Below, piece by piece: positions 25,221 through 32,960 of a stretch of DNA of 55,407 nucleotides. The stretch lies in assembly GCF_050313795.1 (NCBI RefSeq), contig NZ_JBNPMC010000024.1, forward strand, positions 1 through 55,407, given 5' to 3'. Positions within the stretch are counted from its first letter, which is position 1, and each line of letters starts with the position of its first letter. The stretch is from CAMBRQ01 sp945870325 (lineage in GTDB: Bacteria > Bacillota > Clostridia > Lachnospirales > Lachnospiraceae). The notes under the pieces are model-generated. The model saw only the letters and a list, made by a program, of their open reading frames with translations. It searched no databases and was not told where the DNA came from. The translations under genes and the position numbers were made by a program.

Positions 25221-26045
25221 ATGAAAGAATTAGAAATGATTCAGGCGTGTGTAAGAATCATACGTGAAAAGACGGACATAGTACCAGAGGTTGGCTTGAT
25301 CCTGGGAAGTGGTCTGGGAGATTATGCAGACAGAATTGAGAATAAGGTGATTGTTCCATATAGTGAACTGCCGGAATTTCCCGTGTCTACCGTGGCAGGG
25401 CATATGGGACAATTTGTAATAGGAGAGATTAACGGAAGAAATGTAATTGCAATGCAGGGAAGGGTTCATTACTATGAAGGATATTCTCAGCGTAAGATTA
25501 CAATGCCGGTACGCATTATGAAGGGTCTTGGAGTCGGGAAGATGATACTTACGAATGCTGCAGGCGGTGTGAACCGTAGTTTTAAACCGGGAACACTGAT
25601 GATGCTTCAGGATCATATCAACTTTTCCGGAAATAATCCGCTGATCGGAGAGAATCCGAAAGAATTCGGGGCGCGTTTCCCAGATATGTCTAGCATATAT
25701 TCCACAGAATATCGTGCGAAATTAAAGAAACTGGCAGCAAAAGAAGGGATTGAACTGGAAGAAGGTATCTATATGATGATGTCAGGTCCTTCTTATGAAA
25801 CTCCGGCAGAGGTACGTATGGCAGGAATTCTGGGGGCGGATGCTGTAGGAATGTCAACCGTGCCAGAGGCAATCGTATGTGCCCAGTCAAGAATCTCTGT
25901 ATTAGGAATCTCATGCATTACGAACTGTGCGGCGGGAATTCAGAATCAGCCATTGAATCATGCGGAGGTAGTGGAGACAGCGAACAGAGTAAAGGAAGAG
26001 TTCGTCAAGGTACTGGATATTGCTTTAAGAGAAGTAGTATTCTAG
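25221..26045 (+). CDS. punA: Purine nucleoside phosphorylase
   Basis: 274 residues of the trimeric PNP type. Seen: LILGSGLGDYADRI phosphate loop, FPVSTVAGHMGQFVIG, QGRVHYYEGYS, LTNAAGGVN, the MMSGPSYETPAEVRM base-binding segment with Glu, and DAVGMSTVPEAIVC. It splits inosine or guanosine with phosphate to base and ribose-1-phosphate in the cytoplasm. The ATG eight codons into the open frame was chosen because AGGAGGAG precedes it at a proper distance. It is probably cotranscribed with the antiporter 60 bases upstream. Confidence 0.95.
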   Translation: MKELEMIQACVRIIREKTDIVPEVGLILGSGLGDYADRIENKVIVPYSELPEFPVSTVAGHMGQFVIGEINGRNVIAMQGRVHYYEGYSQRKITMPVRIMKGLGVGKMILTNAAGGVNRSFKPGTLMMLQDHINFSGNNPLIGENPKEFGARFPDMSSIYSTEYRAKLKKLAAKEGIELEEGIYMMMSGPSYETPAEVRMAGILGADAVGMSTVPEAIVCAQSRISVLGISCITNCAAGIQNQPLNHAEVVETANRVKEEFVKVLDIALREVVF

Positions 26046-26105
26046 AAAATGGATTATGTGAGTCATCAGTAGAGAAACTGAAGACATATTACCTGTAGAT
26101 GAATG

Positions 26106-26163
26106 AACAGGGATAACATGGGGAAAAGTTGCATTCGCAACATACCATCATGTTATCCCTGTT
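26106..26163. terminator. Strong bidirectional terminator
   Basis: A perfect 15-bp stem, AACAGGGATAACATG (26106-26120) with its complement at 26149-26163, encloses a second small hairpin GTTGC-ATTC-GCAAC. It lies between convergent genes. Confidence 0.8.
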
Positions 26164-26177
26164 ATCTTAGTGTATGC

Positions 26178-27554
26178 TTAGATTCCAGTTTCCGCTATAT
26201 GCCGTGCAACATACACCCCGCTTGCGGATGCATGGGAAAGCGAATGTGTCACGCCGCTTCCGTCTCCGATGATATATAATCCTTTATACTTGCTCTCAAG
26301 ATTCTCATCAATCTCCACTTCCATATTATAGAACTTCACTTCCACGCCATAGAGCAGAGTATCGTCATTGGCAGTTCCAGGAGCAATCTTATCCAGTGCA
26401 TAGATCATCTCGATGATGCCGTCTAAGATACGTTTCGGAAGTACAAGACTTAAGTCACCTGGAGTAGCAGCCAGAGTCGGAGTTACCAATCCTTCCTGGA
26501 TACGGCTTACGGTGCTTCGTCTTCCCCTGACCAGATCCCCGAAACGCTGTACGATTACGCCGCCGCCCAGCATATTCGAAAGTCGTGCAATGCTTTCGCC
26601 GTAGCCGTTGCTGTCTTTAAATGGCTCAGAGAAATGTTTTGCGACCAGCAGGGCAAAATTGGTATTCTCGGTCTGGTGTTCCGGATCTTCATAACTGTGA
26701 CCATTCACCGTAACGATACCGTTCGTGTTCTCATTTACGACGATGCCGTAAGGATTCATACAGAAGGTGCGGACATTATCTTCGAATTTCTCCGTGCGGT
26801 AGACAATCTTGCTCTCATATAGTTCGTCCGTCAGATGTGAGAAGATCACAGCCGGAATCTCTACACGTACGCCGATATCTACGCGATTAGAGTGGGTAGG
26901 AATGTCCAAATCATTACAGACAGTCTCCATCCATTTGCTGCCGCTTCTTCCAACGGAGATGATACATTTCTTACAATCTGCGGATTCGTTCTTATAGTGG
27001 ATGCGGTATCCATCTTCCAGACATTCTACACGGTCTACCGGAGTATGGAAGTAAAAATCTACTTTATCTTTTAATTCGTTGTACAGATTCTCAAGCACTA
27101 CATAATTGATATCAGTTCCGAGATGACGTACAGAAGCATCCAGGAGTTTTAACTTATTCTGGATACAGATCTTCTTAAAATTCGTTCCGGCAGTAGAATA
27201 CATCTTAGTGCCTTCGCCGCCATGAGACAGGTTGATCTCATCTACATACTCCATCAGATTAAGGGCGCGTTCTTTGCCAAGATATTCATAAAGCGTACCA
27301 CCGAAATCATTGGTGATATTGTATTTTCCATCTGAAAATGCACCTGCTCCGCCAAATCCGTTCATGATTGCGCAGGTCTTACATTTGATACAGGATTTTA
27401 CCTTGTCACCGTCAATTGGACAGTGCCTGTCCTTAAGTGGAAATCCGGCCTCGAAGACAGCAATCTTAAGCCCGGCTGTCTTTTGAACCAACTCATAGGC
27501 GGAAAAGATACCGCCTGGTCCTGCGCCGATAATAATTACATCATAGTTCATCAT
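26178..27554 (-). CDS. FAD/NAD(P)-dependent oxidoreductase
   Basis: 458 residues of the COG2509-like flavoprotein dehydrogenase group. Seen: YDVIIIGAGPGGIFSAYEL dinucleotide loop, a CPIDGDKVKSCIKCKTCAIMNGFGGAGAFSDGK segment with four Cys that may bind a cluster, and the closing GLYIIGDGSGVTHSLSHASASG. The reaction is unknown. Of three clustered start codons, the ATG five bases after AAGGAG was used; the next ATG, three bases on, is as good, while an earlier GTG overlaps the ribosome site. A promoter and an intrinsic terminator precede the gene, suggesting control by attenuation. Confidence 0.88.
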   Translation of the reverse strand: MMNYDVIIIGAGPGGIFSAYELVQKTAGLKIAVFEAGFPLKDRHCPIDGDKVKSCIKCKTCAIMNGFGGAGAFSDGKYNITNDFGGTLYEYLGKERALNLMEYVDEINLSHGGEGTKMYSTAGTNFKKICIQNKLKLLDASVRHLGTDINYVVLENLYNELKDKVDFYFHTPVDRVECLEDGYRIHYKNESADCKKCIISVGRSGSKWMETVCNDLDIPTHSNRVDIGVRVEIPAVIFSHLTDELYESKIVYRTEKFEDNVRTFCMNPYGIVVNENTNGIVTVNGHSYEDPEHQTENTNFALLVAKHFSEPFKDSNGYGESIARLSNMLGGGVIVQRFGDLVRGRRSTVSRIQEGLVTPTLAATPGDLSLVLPKRILDGIIEMIYALDKIAPGTANDDTLLYGVEVKFYNMEVEIDENLESKYKGLYIIGDGSGVTHSLSHASASGVYVARHIAETGI

Positions 27555-27584
27555 AATCACTCCTTGCTTTTAGTTAGTATATGG

Positions 27585-27627
27585 CAAAAAAATAACTCGC
27601 TATTCTTTGGTTGAAAGAATACGAGTT
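27585..27627 (-). terminator. Leader terminator upstream of the flavoprotein gene
   Basis: On the minus strand AACTCG plus TATTCTTT pairs with AAAGAATA, a bulged base and CGAGTT, followed by A then seven T. It begins about 25 bases after the likely transcription start and ends 30 bases before the start codon, in the position of an attenuator. Confidence 0.75.
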
Positions 27628-27651
27628 CTTATGTAGTCACTTCTCTTTTTC

Positions 27652-27681
27652 ATTATAACGTTGAGGGGAAGGGACTGTCAA
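27652..27681 (-). promoter_or_regulatory. Promoter of the flavoprotein gene
   Basis: Minus strand: perfect TTGACA (27681-27676) and TATAAT (27657-27652), spacer 18 bases. Confidence 0.8.
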
Positions 27682-27805
27682 TGAGAAAATGCATAACCAA
27701 CAGAATCAATCTAAAATGTCAGATGAAAATTTGTTTGAAATAAATAAACCGTCTCATTGCATGAATGAATAAAATAGTCTATGCTTGAGTCAGGAGGTGA
27801 CGGGT

Positions 27806-28291
27806 ATGGCGAATGAAGATAAAAAAGATTTTAACGCGATGCTTCACAAGGATACGGATATGCCTAAGATACAGATTGTTAAGGATGAGGCTACGATTAA
27901 GAAATATGGCGGAGAGAGGATGTTCTTTGCACCGCCGATTACGTATGATGAGATTATGAAGACAGTGCCATATGGGAAAGTGATAACAGTTGGTGAGATT
28001 AGGGAATATCTTGCAAAGAAGAATGATGCAGATTTTACAGATCCGATCACAGCTGGAATCTTTGTGTCGATTGCGGCATGGGCGAGTTACCAGCGAACAG
28101 AAGATGAGACGCCGTACTGGAGAACTCTGAAAGCACACGGAGAACTGAACCCGAAGTATCCTGGCGGTGTCGAAGCGCAGAGAGAGAAATTGGAAGCCGA
28201 AGGCCATACAATTATTATGAAGGGCAGAAAGAACATAAAGTATTATGTCAAGGAGTATGAGGCGGTGCTTTTTGCAGACATAAAAGAGTAG
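27806..28291 (+). CDS. MGMT/alkyltransferase-like family protein
   Basis: 161 residues. The central part (TYDEIMKTVPYGKVITVGEIREYLA) and the ending (TPYWRTLKAHGELNPKYPGG, EGHTIIMKGRKNIKYYV) match the DNA-binding fold of MGMT-like proteins common in Clostridia. The reactive PCHR cysteine motif of true methyltransferases is absent, so it is better viewed as an alkyltransferase-like protein that may flag damaged bases than as a repair enzyme. CAGGAGGTGA gives a strong ribosome site. Confidence 0.75.
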   Translation: MANEDKKDFNAMLHKDTDMPKIQIVKDEATIKKYGGERMFFAPPITYDEIMKTVPYGKVITVGEIREYLAKKNDADFTDPITAGIFVSIAAWASYQRTEDETPYWRTLKAHGELNPKYPGGVEAQREKLEAEGHTIIMKGRKNIKYYVKEYEAVLFADIKE

Positions 28292-28301
28292 GAGAGAAGT
28301 T

Positions 28302-28430
28302 ATGTCAGTTTATGTGATGGCGGATATTCATGGAGAGTATGACAAATTTCTAGAAATGCTGGATACCATTCAATTTCAGGAGGAAGACTAGCGTGTCTGT
28401 GTTTGGATGCAATGGAAGAGTATTATATAG
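28302..28430 (+). pseudogene. Internally deleted metallophosphatase
   Basis: The frame starts VYVMADIHGEYDKFLEMLDTI, the metal-binding opening (DxHG) of serine/threonine-type calcineurin-like phosphatases, but stops after 29 codons. Just downstream in another frame is CLCLDAMEEYYIE, the usual C-terminal end of the same family. Some 200 residues between them are missing. It starts ten bases after the MGMT-like gene, so the intact ancestor was an operon member. Confidence 0.75.
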
Positions 28431-28533
28431 AGTAATGTGGCAGAGTGGGAAATATGACAGAATGTTGTCATTAGCCGAAAAACTGGTAAAATAAAAAAGT
28501 AAATAAATTTATTGTACTAACATTGTTGAATCA

Positions 28534-28623
28534 TCAAAGCCTGCCTGACTTTCGTTTGTTGATCCTATCTATGTAGGCAAGCAGTGTTACTATGAACATA
28601 CTAAAAGATATCATTAGAGACAT
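28534..28623 (-). CDS. Putative holin-like toxin, second copy
   Basis: 29 residues: one hydrophobic helix (MSLMISFSMFIVTLLAYI) and a basic tail DRINKRKSGRL, a textbook layout for the small holin-like/type I toxin peptides. The upstream GGGAGGTG ribosome site is followed by a separate ten-codon frame GTG...TAA (MKGLYSKQCL) that overlaps the toxin start region, so toxin translation may depend on reading this leader. It sits next to a deleted phosphatase gene, a common genomic setting for these peptides. The antisense regulator was not identified. Confidence 0.65.
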   Translation of the reverse strand: MSLMISFSMFIVTLLAYIDRINKRKSGRL

Positions 28624-28779
28624 TGCTTCGAATACAGTCCCTTCACACCACCTCCCTTTTTTGACAATATATCATGGGCAATGTTGCATTTTGCAAGAGA
28701 AAATGTGCACCTTAGAGGCATGTGCGTTGAAATAAAAAAGGGGTGTGGTATGATAGGAAATAAGAGAGGAAGATGCAAG

Positions 28780-29232
28780 ATGAAGTTGACATTGGAGCGA
28801 ATCGCAGATGGGGATGAGGAAGTGCTCATCCGCTATTATGAGATGAATGAAGAGATTGAAGTGATCGCAGGAATTGTGCGAGGAACGGGGCTTCGGATTC
28901 CGGCAATATGGGAAGGACAGACATTGCTGTTATTGCCGGAGTTAATCTATTATATGGAGAATGTAGATGGGGTCACATATGCATACTTGGAGGACAAAGT
29001 AGTACGGGTATCGGAGAGTCTGCGGACGCTGGAGTTGTGTTATGGGAAGCGGGGCTTCTTCCGGTGTTCAAAGTCGATGATACTGAACATATATAAGATT
29101 CGTTATCTGAAAAGTGAGCCATACAGTCGGATTCGGGCAACGATGGAGAATGGGGAGCAGGTGATGATATCCAGAAAATATGCGAAGGAATTGCGGCAGA
29201 TTCTGAAGGGAGGTGCAAAGGATGAAGAGTAA
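28780..29232 (+). CDS. LytTR-domain DNA-binding regulator
   Basis: 150 residues. The C-terminal 100 residues are a LytTR domain (LLPELIYYMENVDGVTYAYLED, ESLRTLELCYGKRGFFRCSKSMILNI, SRIRATMENGEQVMISRKYAKELRQIL). No receiver domain is present; such short regulators commonly pair with a DUF3021 membrane protein, as here. The ATG after AGAGGAAG was chosen; it starts the conserved part. It overlaps the next gene by 11 bases and heads a four-gene unit with an ABC exporter. Confidence 0.9.
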   Translation: MKLTLERIADGDEEVLIRYYEMNEEIEVIAGIVRGTGLRIPAIWEGQTLLLLPELIYYMENVDGVTYAYLEDKVVRVSESLRTLELCYGKRGFFRCSKSMILNIYKIRYLKSEPYSRIRATMENGEQVMISRKYAKELRQILKGGAKDEE

Positions 29233-29692
29233 ATTGTGGAATCTATTGAAGAATGAGATTGTCATTGAGTATAAGGCATGTCTCTATTTTAGTTGCCTGA
29301 TATCCTTTTATTGTGTTTATCTCCTTTGCCGTGGAGTCTATTCTGTCAGTATCCTTTCCCTGTGTGAGATGATTTTGATGGCGTATTTTGTAGGGTATCT
29401 TCAAATCTATGTATTGCATGATTTTGATGAGGCGGAGAAGTTCGGGAAGAGAGAAGCGACTTCGGCATTCTTATGTACCTGCATCTATGCGGTGATATCG
29501 GGAGTGTTTGGATGGTTTGAGGGAAATGTATGGGTAACGGTGTTATTTAGCGGATATATTTTCCTGTGTTATCTATGTGTATATCTGATTAATAAGATTC
29601 GGAGGAAGGTTGATACGGACAGGCTGAATGATATGCTGACGGCATATAAGAAGGAGGGAGAAGCGAGTCATGATGATGGAGTCAAAGAATAA
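29222..29692 (+). CDS. DUF3021 membrane protein
   Basis: 156 residues with four hydrophobic segments and basic ends, matching the DUF3021 family, which accompanies LytTR regulators and probably senses or restrains them at the membrane. GGGAGGTG precedes the ATG. It overlaps the LytTR gene and the ABC ATPase gene, indicating tight translational coupling. Confidence 0.85.
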   Translation: MKSKLWNLLKNEIVIEYKACLYFSCLISFYCVYLLCRGVYSVSILSLCEMILMAYFVGYLQIYVLHDFDEAEKFGKREATSAFLCTCIYAVISGVFGWFEGNVWVTVLFSGYIFLCYLCVYLINKIRRKVDTDRLNDMLTAYKKEGEASHDDGVKE

Positions 29693-30548
29693 TATCAGGG
29701 AGTGTCGGGGAAATGAAGCAGACATAGCAATTGAGATCCGGGATGTTACGAAGACTTACGGAAAGCATCGTGGAATCAGTCATCTTTCGTTTGTGGTGCC
29801 AAAGGGAGATATCTTCGGATTCCTGGGACCAAACGGAGCGGGCAAATCAACGACCATACGCTGTATGCTTGGGATGCTGCATTTTCAAAAAGGGGAGATA
29901 AGGATACTTGGGATGGATGCAAAGAAGCAGACAAGGGAGATCCTACGCAAAGTTGGGTACATGCCTTCGGAGGCAATGTTCTATCCCTCCATGAAGGTGA
30001 AGGATGTCATTCGGCTGGCTGTAGAGGCAAGGAAGATGAACTGCGACAGCGAGGCAAGGAGAATCTGTGACTTGCTGGATGTGGATAGAGAGAAGAGAAT
30101 CTCGGAATTATCGCTTGGGAATCGCAAGAAGGTTAGTATCGTGTGTGCCATGCAGCATCAGCCGGAACTTCTGATTCTGGATGAGCCTACTTCCGGATTG
30201 GATCCGTTAATGCAGGAAGTGTTTTTCAAACTGGTCCTGGAGCAGAATGCAAGAGGGACTACGTGTTTCTTGTCCTCTCATGTGCTGTCAGAAGTAAAGC
30301 GCTATTGCAAAAATGTGGCAATTATTAAGGAAGGGGAACTGGTGAAGTTGGATTCGGTAGAGAATCTGCTCCGGTCAGGAATCCGTCAGGTTAAGGTGTG
30401 GCAAGGCGGTCAGGAACGGCAATTTACTTATTCCGGGAATGCGAGAGAACTGATTCGGGAACTGGATACAATGCAGGTGGATGATGTGCTAATTGAGGAA
30501 CCGTCGCTGGAGGAACTTTTCATACACTATTATCAGGAAGAAGCTTGA
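29670..30548 (+). CDS. ABC transporter ATP-binding protein
   Basis: 292 residues of the DrrA-like exporter type. Walker A FLGPNGAGKSTTIRC, a signature SELSLGNRKKVS, and Walker B PELLILDEPTSGLDPL are all present, and a C-terminal extension (about 215-292) is typical of antibiotic or lipid exporters. It energises the permease encoded next. A 16-residue N-terminal extension precedes the conserved part. Confidence 0.95.
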   Translation: MMMESKNNIRECRGNEADIAIEIRDVTKTYGKHRGISHLSFVVPKGDIFGFLGPNGAGKSTTIRCMLGMLHFQKGEIRILGMDAKKQTREILRKVGYMPSEAMFYPSMKVKDVIRLAVEARKMNCDSEARRICDLLDVDREKRISELSLGNRKKVSIVCAMQHQPELLILDEPTSGLDPLMQEVFFKLVLEQNARGTTCFLSSHVLSEVKRYCKNVAIIKEGELVKLDSVENLLRSGIRQVKVWQGGQERQFTYSGNARELIRELDTMQVDDVLIEEPSLEELFIHYYQEEA

Positions 30549-30569
30549 ACTCTGAAAAGGAGGAAGAAC

Positions 30570-31358
30570 ATGACACTGTGGAAACATGAAATGAAAATGA
30601 ATATAAAGTCACTGTTGATTTGGAGTTGTTGTATAGGAATTGTGAATTTCGGATGCCTTCTGTTATTTGAAAATCTTGCTGATACAATGGAGCAGATGGC
30701 AAAGTCCTATTCGCAGATGGGAAGTTTCTCTACGGTATTAGGGCTTGACCGCCTTAGTATCGCTACTATGGAAGGATTCTATGCGACGGAACTGGGGTTA
30801 ATATTTGCAATAGGAGGAGCCATGTTTGCTGCGATGACGGGTGCTTTGATGCTGGCGAAAGAAGAGGAGGGACATACTTCGGAATTCTTGCACGCGCTCC
30901 CTTTTGGACGGAGATATATTATAAGATGGAAATATCTGGCGATGGTATCTGTGATTATTCTGTTCCAGATTATCGTTATCTTGTGGGAAACTTTGGGATT
31001 CGCGATAGCAGGGGAGATGCCGGAGGTACAGGAATATCTGTTGTTTCACGGGGCGCAGTTCTTCGTGCAATTGGAGGTGGGAAGCGTCTGTTTCTTGGTC
31101 TCGGCCGGAAGCAGGAAGAAACAGATTGGTGCAGCACTGGGGCTGGCAGTATTGTTGTATGTGGCGGACATGATGTGCCGGATTGTACCGGATATCGAGA
31201 AACTTAAGTATGCGACACCTTATTATTTTTCCAATGCTGCAGATATATTTACGTCAGGAAAAGTGGACTGTGGGATGCTGGGAATTGGTGTAGTGATAAC
31301 GGCAGCAGCGTTCATGTGTGCGTTTGGTGTGTATATGAGGAAAGATCTGGCCGCCTAA
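30570..31358 (+). CDS. ABC-2 type exporter permease
   Basis: 262 residues with six hydrophobic segments, a cytoplasmic loop LAKEEEGHTSEFLHALPFGRR typical of ABC-2 permeases of the bacitracin/lantibiotic-exporter kind, and a strong ribosome site. It follows the ATPase by 21 bases and forms the membrane part of that exporter. The substrate is unknown. Confidence 0.88.
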   Translation: MTLWKHEMKMNIKSLLIWSCCIGIVNFGCLLLFENLADTMEQMAKSYSQMGSFSTVLGLDRLSIATMEGFYATELGLIFAIGGAMFAAMTGALMLAKEEEGHTSEFLHALPFGRRYIIRWKYLAMVSVIILFQIIVILWETLGFAIAGEMPEVQEYLLFHGAQFFVQLEVGSVCFLVSAGSRKKQIGAALGLAVLLYVADMMCRIVPDIEKLKYATPYYFSNAADIFTSGKVDCGMLGIGVVITAAAFMCAFGVYMRKDLAA

Positions 31359-31374
31359 AGTGATATGATAGAAC

Positions 31375-31403
31375 TTGACATATAATTCTTACGAGTGTAA
31401 GAT
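31375..31403 (+). promoter_or_regulatory. PBP-operon promoter with BlaI-type operator
   Basis: TTGACA (31375-31380) and TAAGAT (31398-31403), 17 bases apart. TCTTACGAGTGTAAGA (31387-31402) fills the spacer and the -10 box and matches the BlaI/MecI TTACA-N2-TGTAA pattern with one change. Confidence 0.8.
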
Positions 31404-31500
31404 TAATAGAAGGTCAAATTACATAAAAGTATTGCAGAGTATGTTTTACAATTGGACATACAGCGCGAATTTTAAGATCTTAACGGGACGTATGCCCTGA

Positions 31501-31520
31501 AATCTTACAAATGTAAGATT
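31501..31520 (+). promoter_or_regulatory. Second BlaI-type operator
   Basis: AATCTTACAAATGTAAGATT: eight-base arms fully complementary around AAAT. It lies 100 bases after the promoter and 22 bases before a leader-peptide start, where bound repressor could act as a roadblock. Confidence 0.8.
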
Positions 31521-31541
31521 TGAAAGAAAGGAGAAGATGCA

Positions 31542-31607
31542 ATGAAAATTATGAAGTATTATAAAAAGTTATATCTTACACTGGTATGTGAAGAGGCTAT
31601 CGGATGA
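31542..31607 (+). CDS. Possible 21-residue leader peptide
   Basis: AAAGGAGAAG precedes an ATG opening 21 codons (MKIMKYYKKLYLTLVC...), whose TGA overlaps an in-frame ATG of the lipoprotein gene (ATGA). It resembles the N-terminal piece of a basic membrane peptide. It may couple translation of the lipoprotein, or be a remnant of a deleted first gene such as a sigma-like factor. Confidence 0.4.
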   Translation: MKIMKYYKKLYLTLVCEEAIG

Positions 31608-31624
31608 AGAGTGGGAGGATTATT

Positions 31625-32923
31625 ATGAGGACATGTAGATATAAAAGAATTCTGATGATGGGAGTATTGTCTGGGATTGCCCTGGTATTATCTGCATGCG
31701 GGAGCGGAATCATACGGGGAGCAAGCCAGACGGAAGGAAGTATGGAAAATCGGGAAGGAGCATCGGGAGAGGATAACTATGATGTCCAATTAGATGAAGA
31801 AATCTGGGAGAAGGGGTATGATCTCCCGATTGATCGGGCAGAAGAAAAAGAAGCCCGGGAGGATTGTAAGAAAGCCCTTGTATATATCGGGGAAATGTAT
31901 GAAAATATAGATAGTAAATCAACAAAAGAGGAAAATAGTGATACGGATCATGCAGATGTGTTCTCTCAGACAATCCTGGAGAAAATAAGCAATACGCTGG
32001 GACAAAAAGGCATTCCGGTCGCTATCTCTGATTCCCCTCTTGGCGGTATGCTGAACTATGAGAAGATGGATCAGTTTTTAGAACGGGCATCAAAAGGGGA
32101 AGAATGTGAGGAAGTATTATACGAGATTGATCTGGATGGTACAGTCAGCAGGAAGAAATATTCTTTTGATGGGAAGGATATGTATGTACTGGACTGCATA
32201 GGATTATGGAGTAAAGAAGAGATAGGCATCTCCATGATCTCCTATACTAGGCTTAAGGAGTGGGAATATACAGACCGGGGATGGTTCCGGTATGAATTAT
32301 GTGTTCCGGAACCGCCGGTGCTTACAGAAGTTATGGAAGGAAGCGTATTAATAAGAATCACACCGATGAAGGAGGAGTTCAGGGCACTGACAGAGAAATG
32401 GCTGCTCCCCATTGGATATCGCGGGAATAATCTGCTGCGCTCCGAGTGGGACGCAGATCATATGGAACAATTGGATTATAATGGGTTATTTGAATATCTG
32501 TATTTTCTAAAATACCAACATCGACTAGATAGTGAGCAGTATATGAACGGTATTCCGAGAGAAGAATTCGAAGGATTGCTTACAGAATATCTGCCGGTTA
32601 CCGCCGAAGAATTGCGGCGGTATGCAGTCTATGATGACGAAACAGGGCGATATGCATGGGCAGGAGCGGGCTGTACTAATTATACTTCCAGTATATTTGC
32701 AGTTTCAATACCAGAGATTACTGCAATTACGGAGAATGCGGATGGAACAGCGACCTGGACGGTGGATATTGTGTGTGAGATATTAGGTCAGGAGTCTGTG
32801 ATCCGCCATCAGATTACAGTACGTCTGGGAGAAGAGGGGAAACTGCAGTATTTGAAGAATCATATCCTGGGTGATGGAATGGCAAGAATTCCGGAATATA
32901 CTTATAGATGTAGAGGGGATTAA
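31625..32923 (+). CDS. Lipoprotein of the beta-lactam response operon
   Basis: 432 residues. Signal peptide with lipobox VLSAC at about residues 21-25, so the mature protein is lipid-anchored outside the membrane. The rest is acidic, soluble and of no family I recognise with certainty. The start used has GGGAGG six bases upstream; an ATG seven codons earlier is possible. It shares the BlaI-controlled transcript with the transpeptidase 37 bases downstream, which suggests a supporting role in wall synthesis or beta-lactam defence. Confidence 0.75.
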   Translation: MRTCRYKRILMMGVLSGIALVLSACGSGIIRGASQTEGSMENREGASGEDNYDVQLDEEIWEKGYDLPIDRAEEKEAREDCKKALVYIGEMYENIDSKSTKEENSDTDHADVFSQTILEKISNTLGQKGIPVAISDSPLGGMLNYEKMDQFLERASKGEECEEVLYEIDLDGTVSRKKYSFDGKDMYVLDCIGLWSKEEIGISMISYTRLKEWEYTDRGWFRYELCVPEPPVLTEVMEGSVLIRITPMKEEFRALTEKWLLPIGYRGNNLLRSEWDADHMEQLDYNGLFEYLYFLKYQHRLDSEQYMNGIPREEFEGLLTEYLPVTAEELRRYAVYDDETGRYAWAGAGCTNYTSSIFAVSIPEITAITENADGTATWTVDIVCEILGQESVIRHQITVRLGEEGKLQYLKNHILGDGMARIPEYTYRCRGD

Positions 32924-32960
32924 GGAGTATCAGGATAGAACAGGAGGTTGAAATGAGTAA

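Noticed and set aside
26106..26163. Homing-endonuclease-like site suggested by the AGGGATAACA core
   Set aside because: The likeness is coincidental; the perfect stem between convergent genes is fully explained as a bidirectional terminator.
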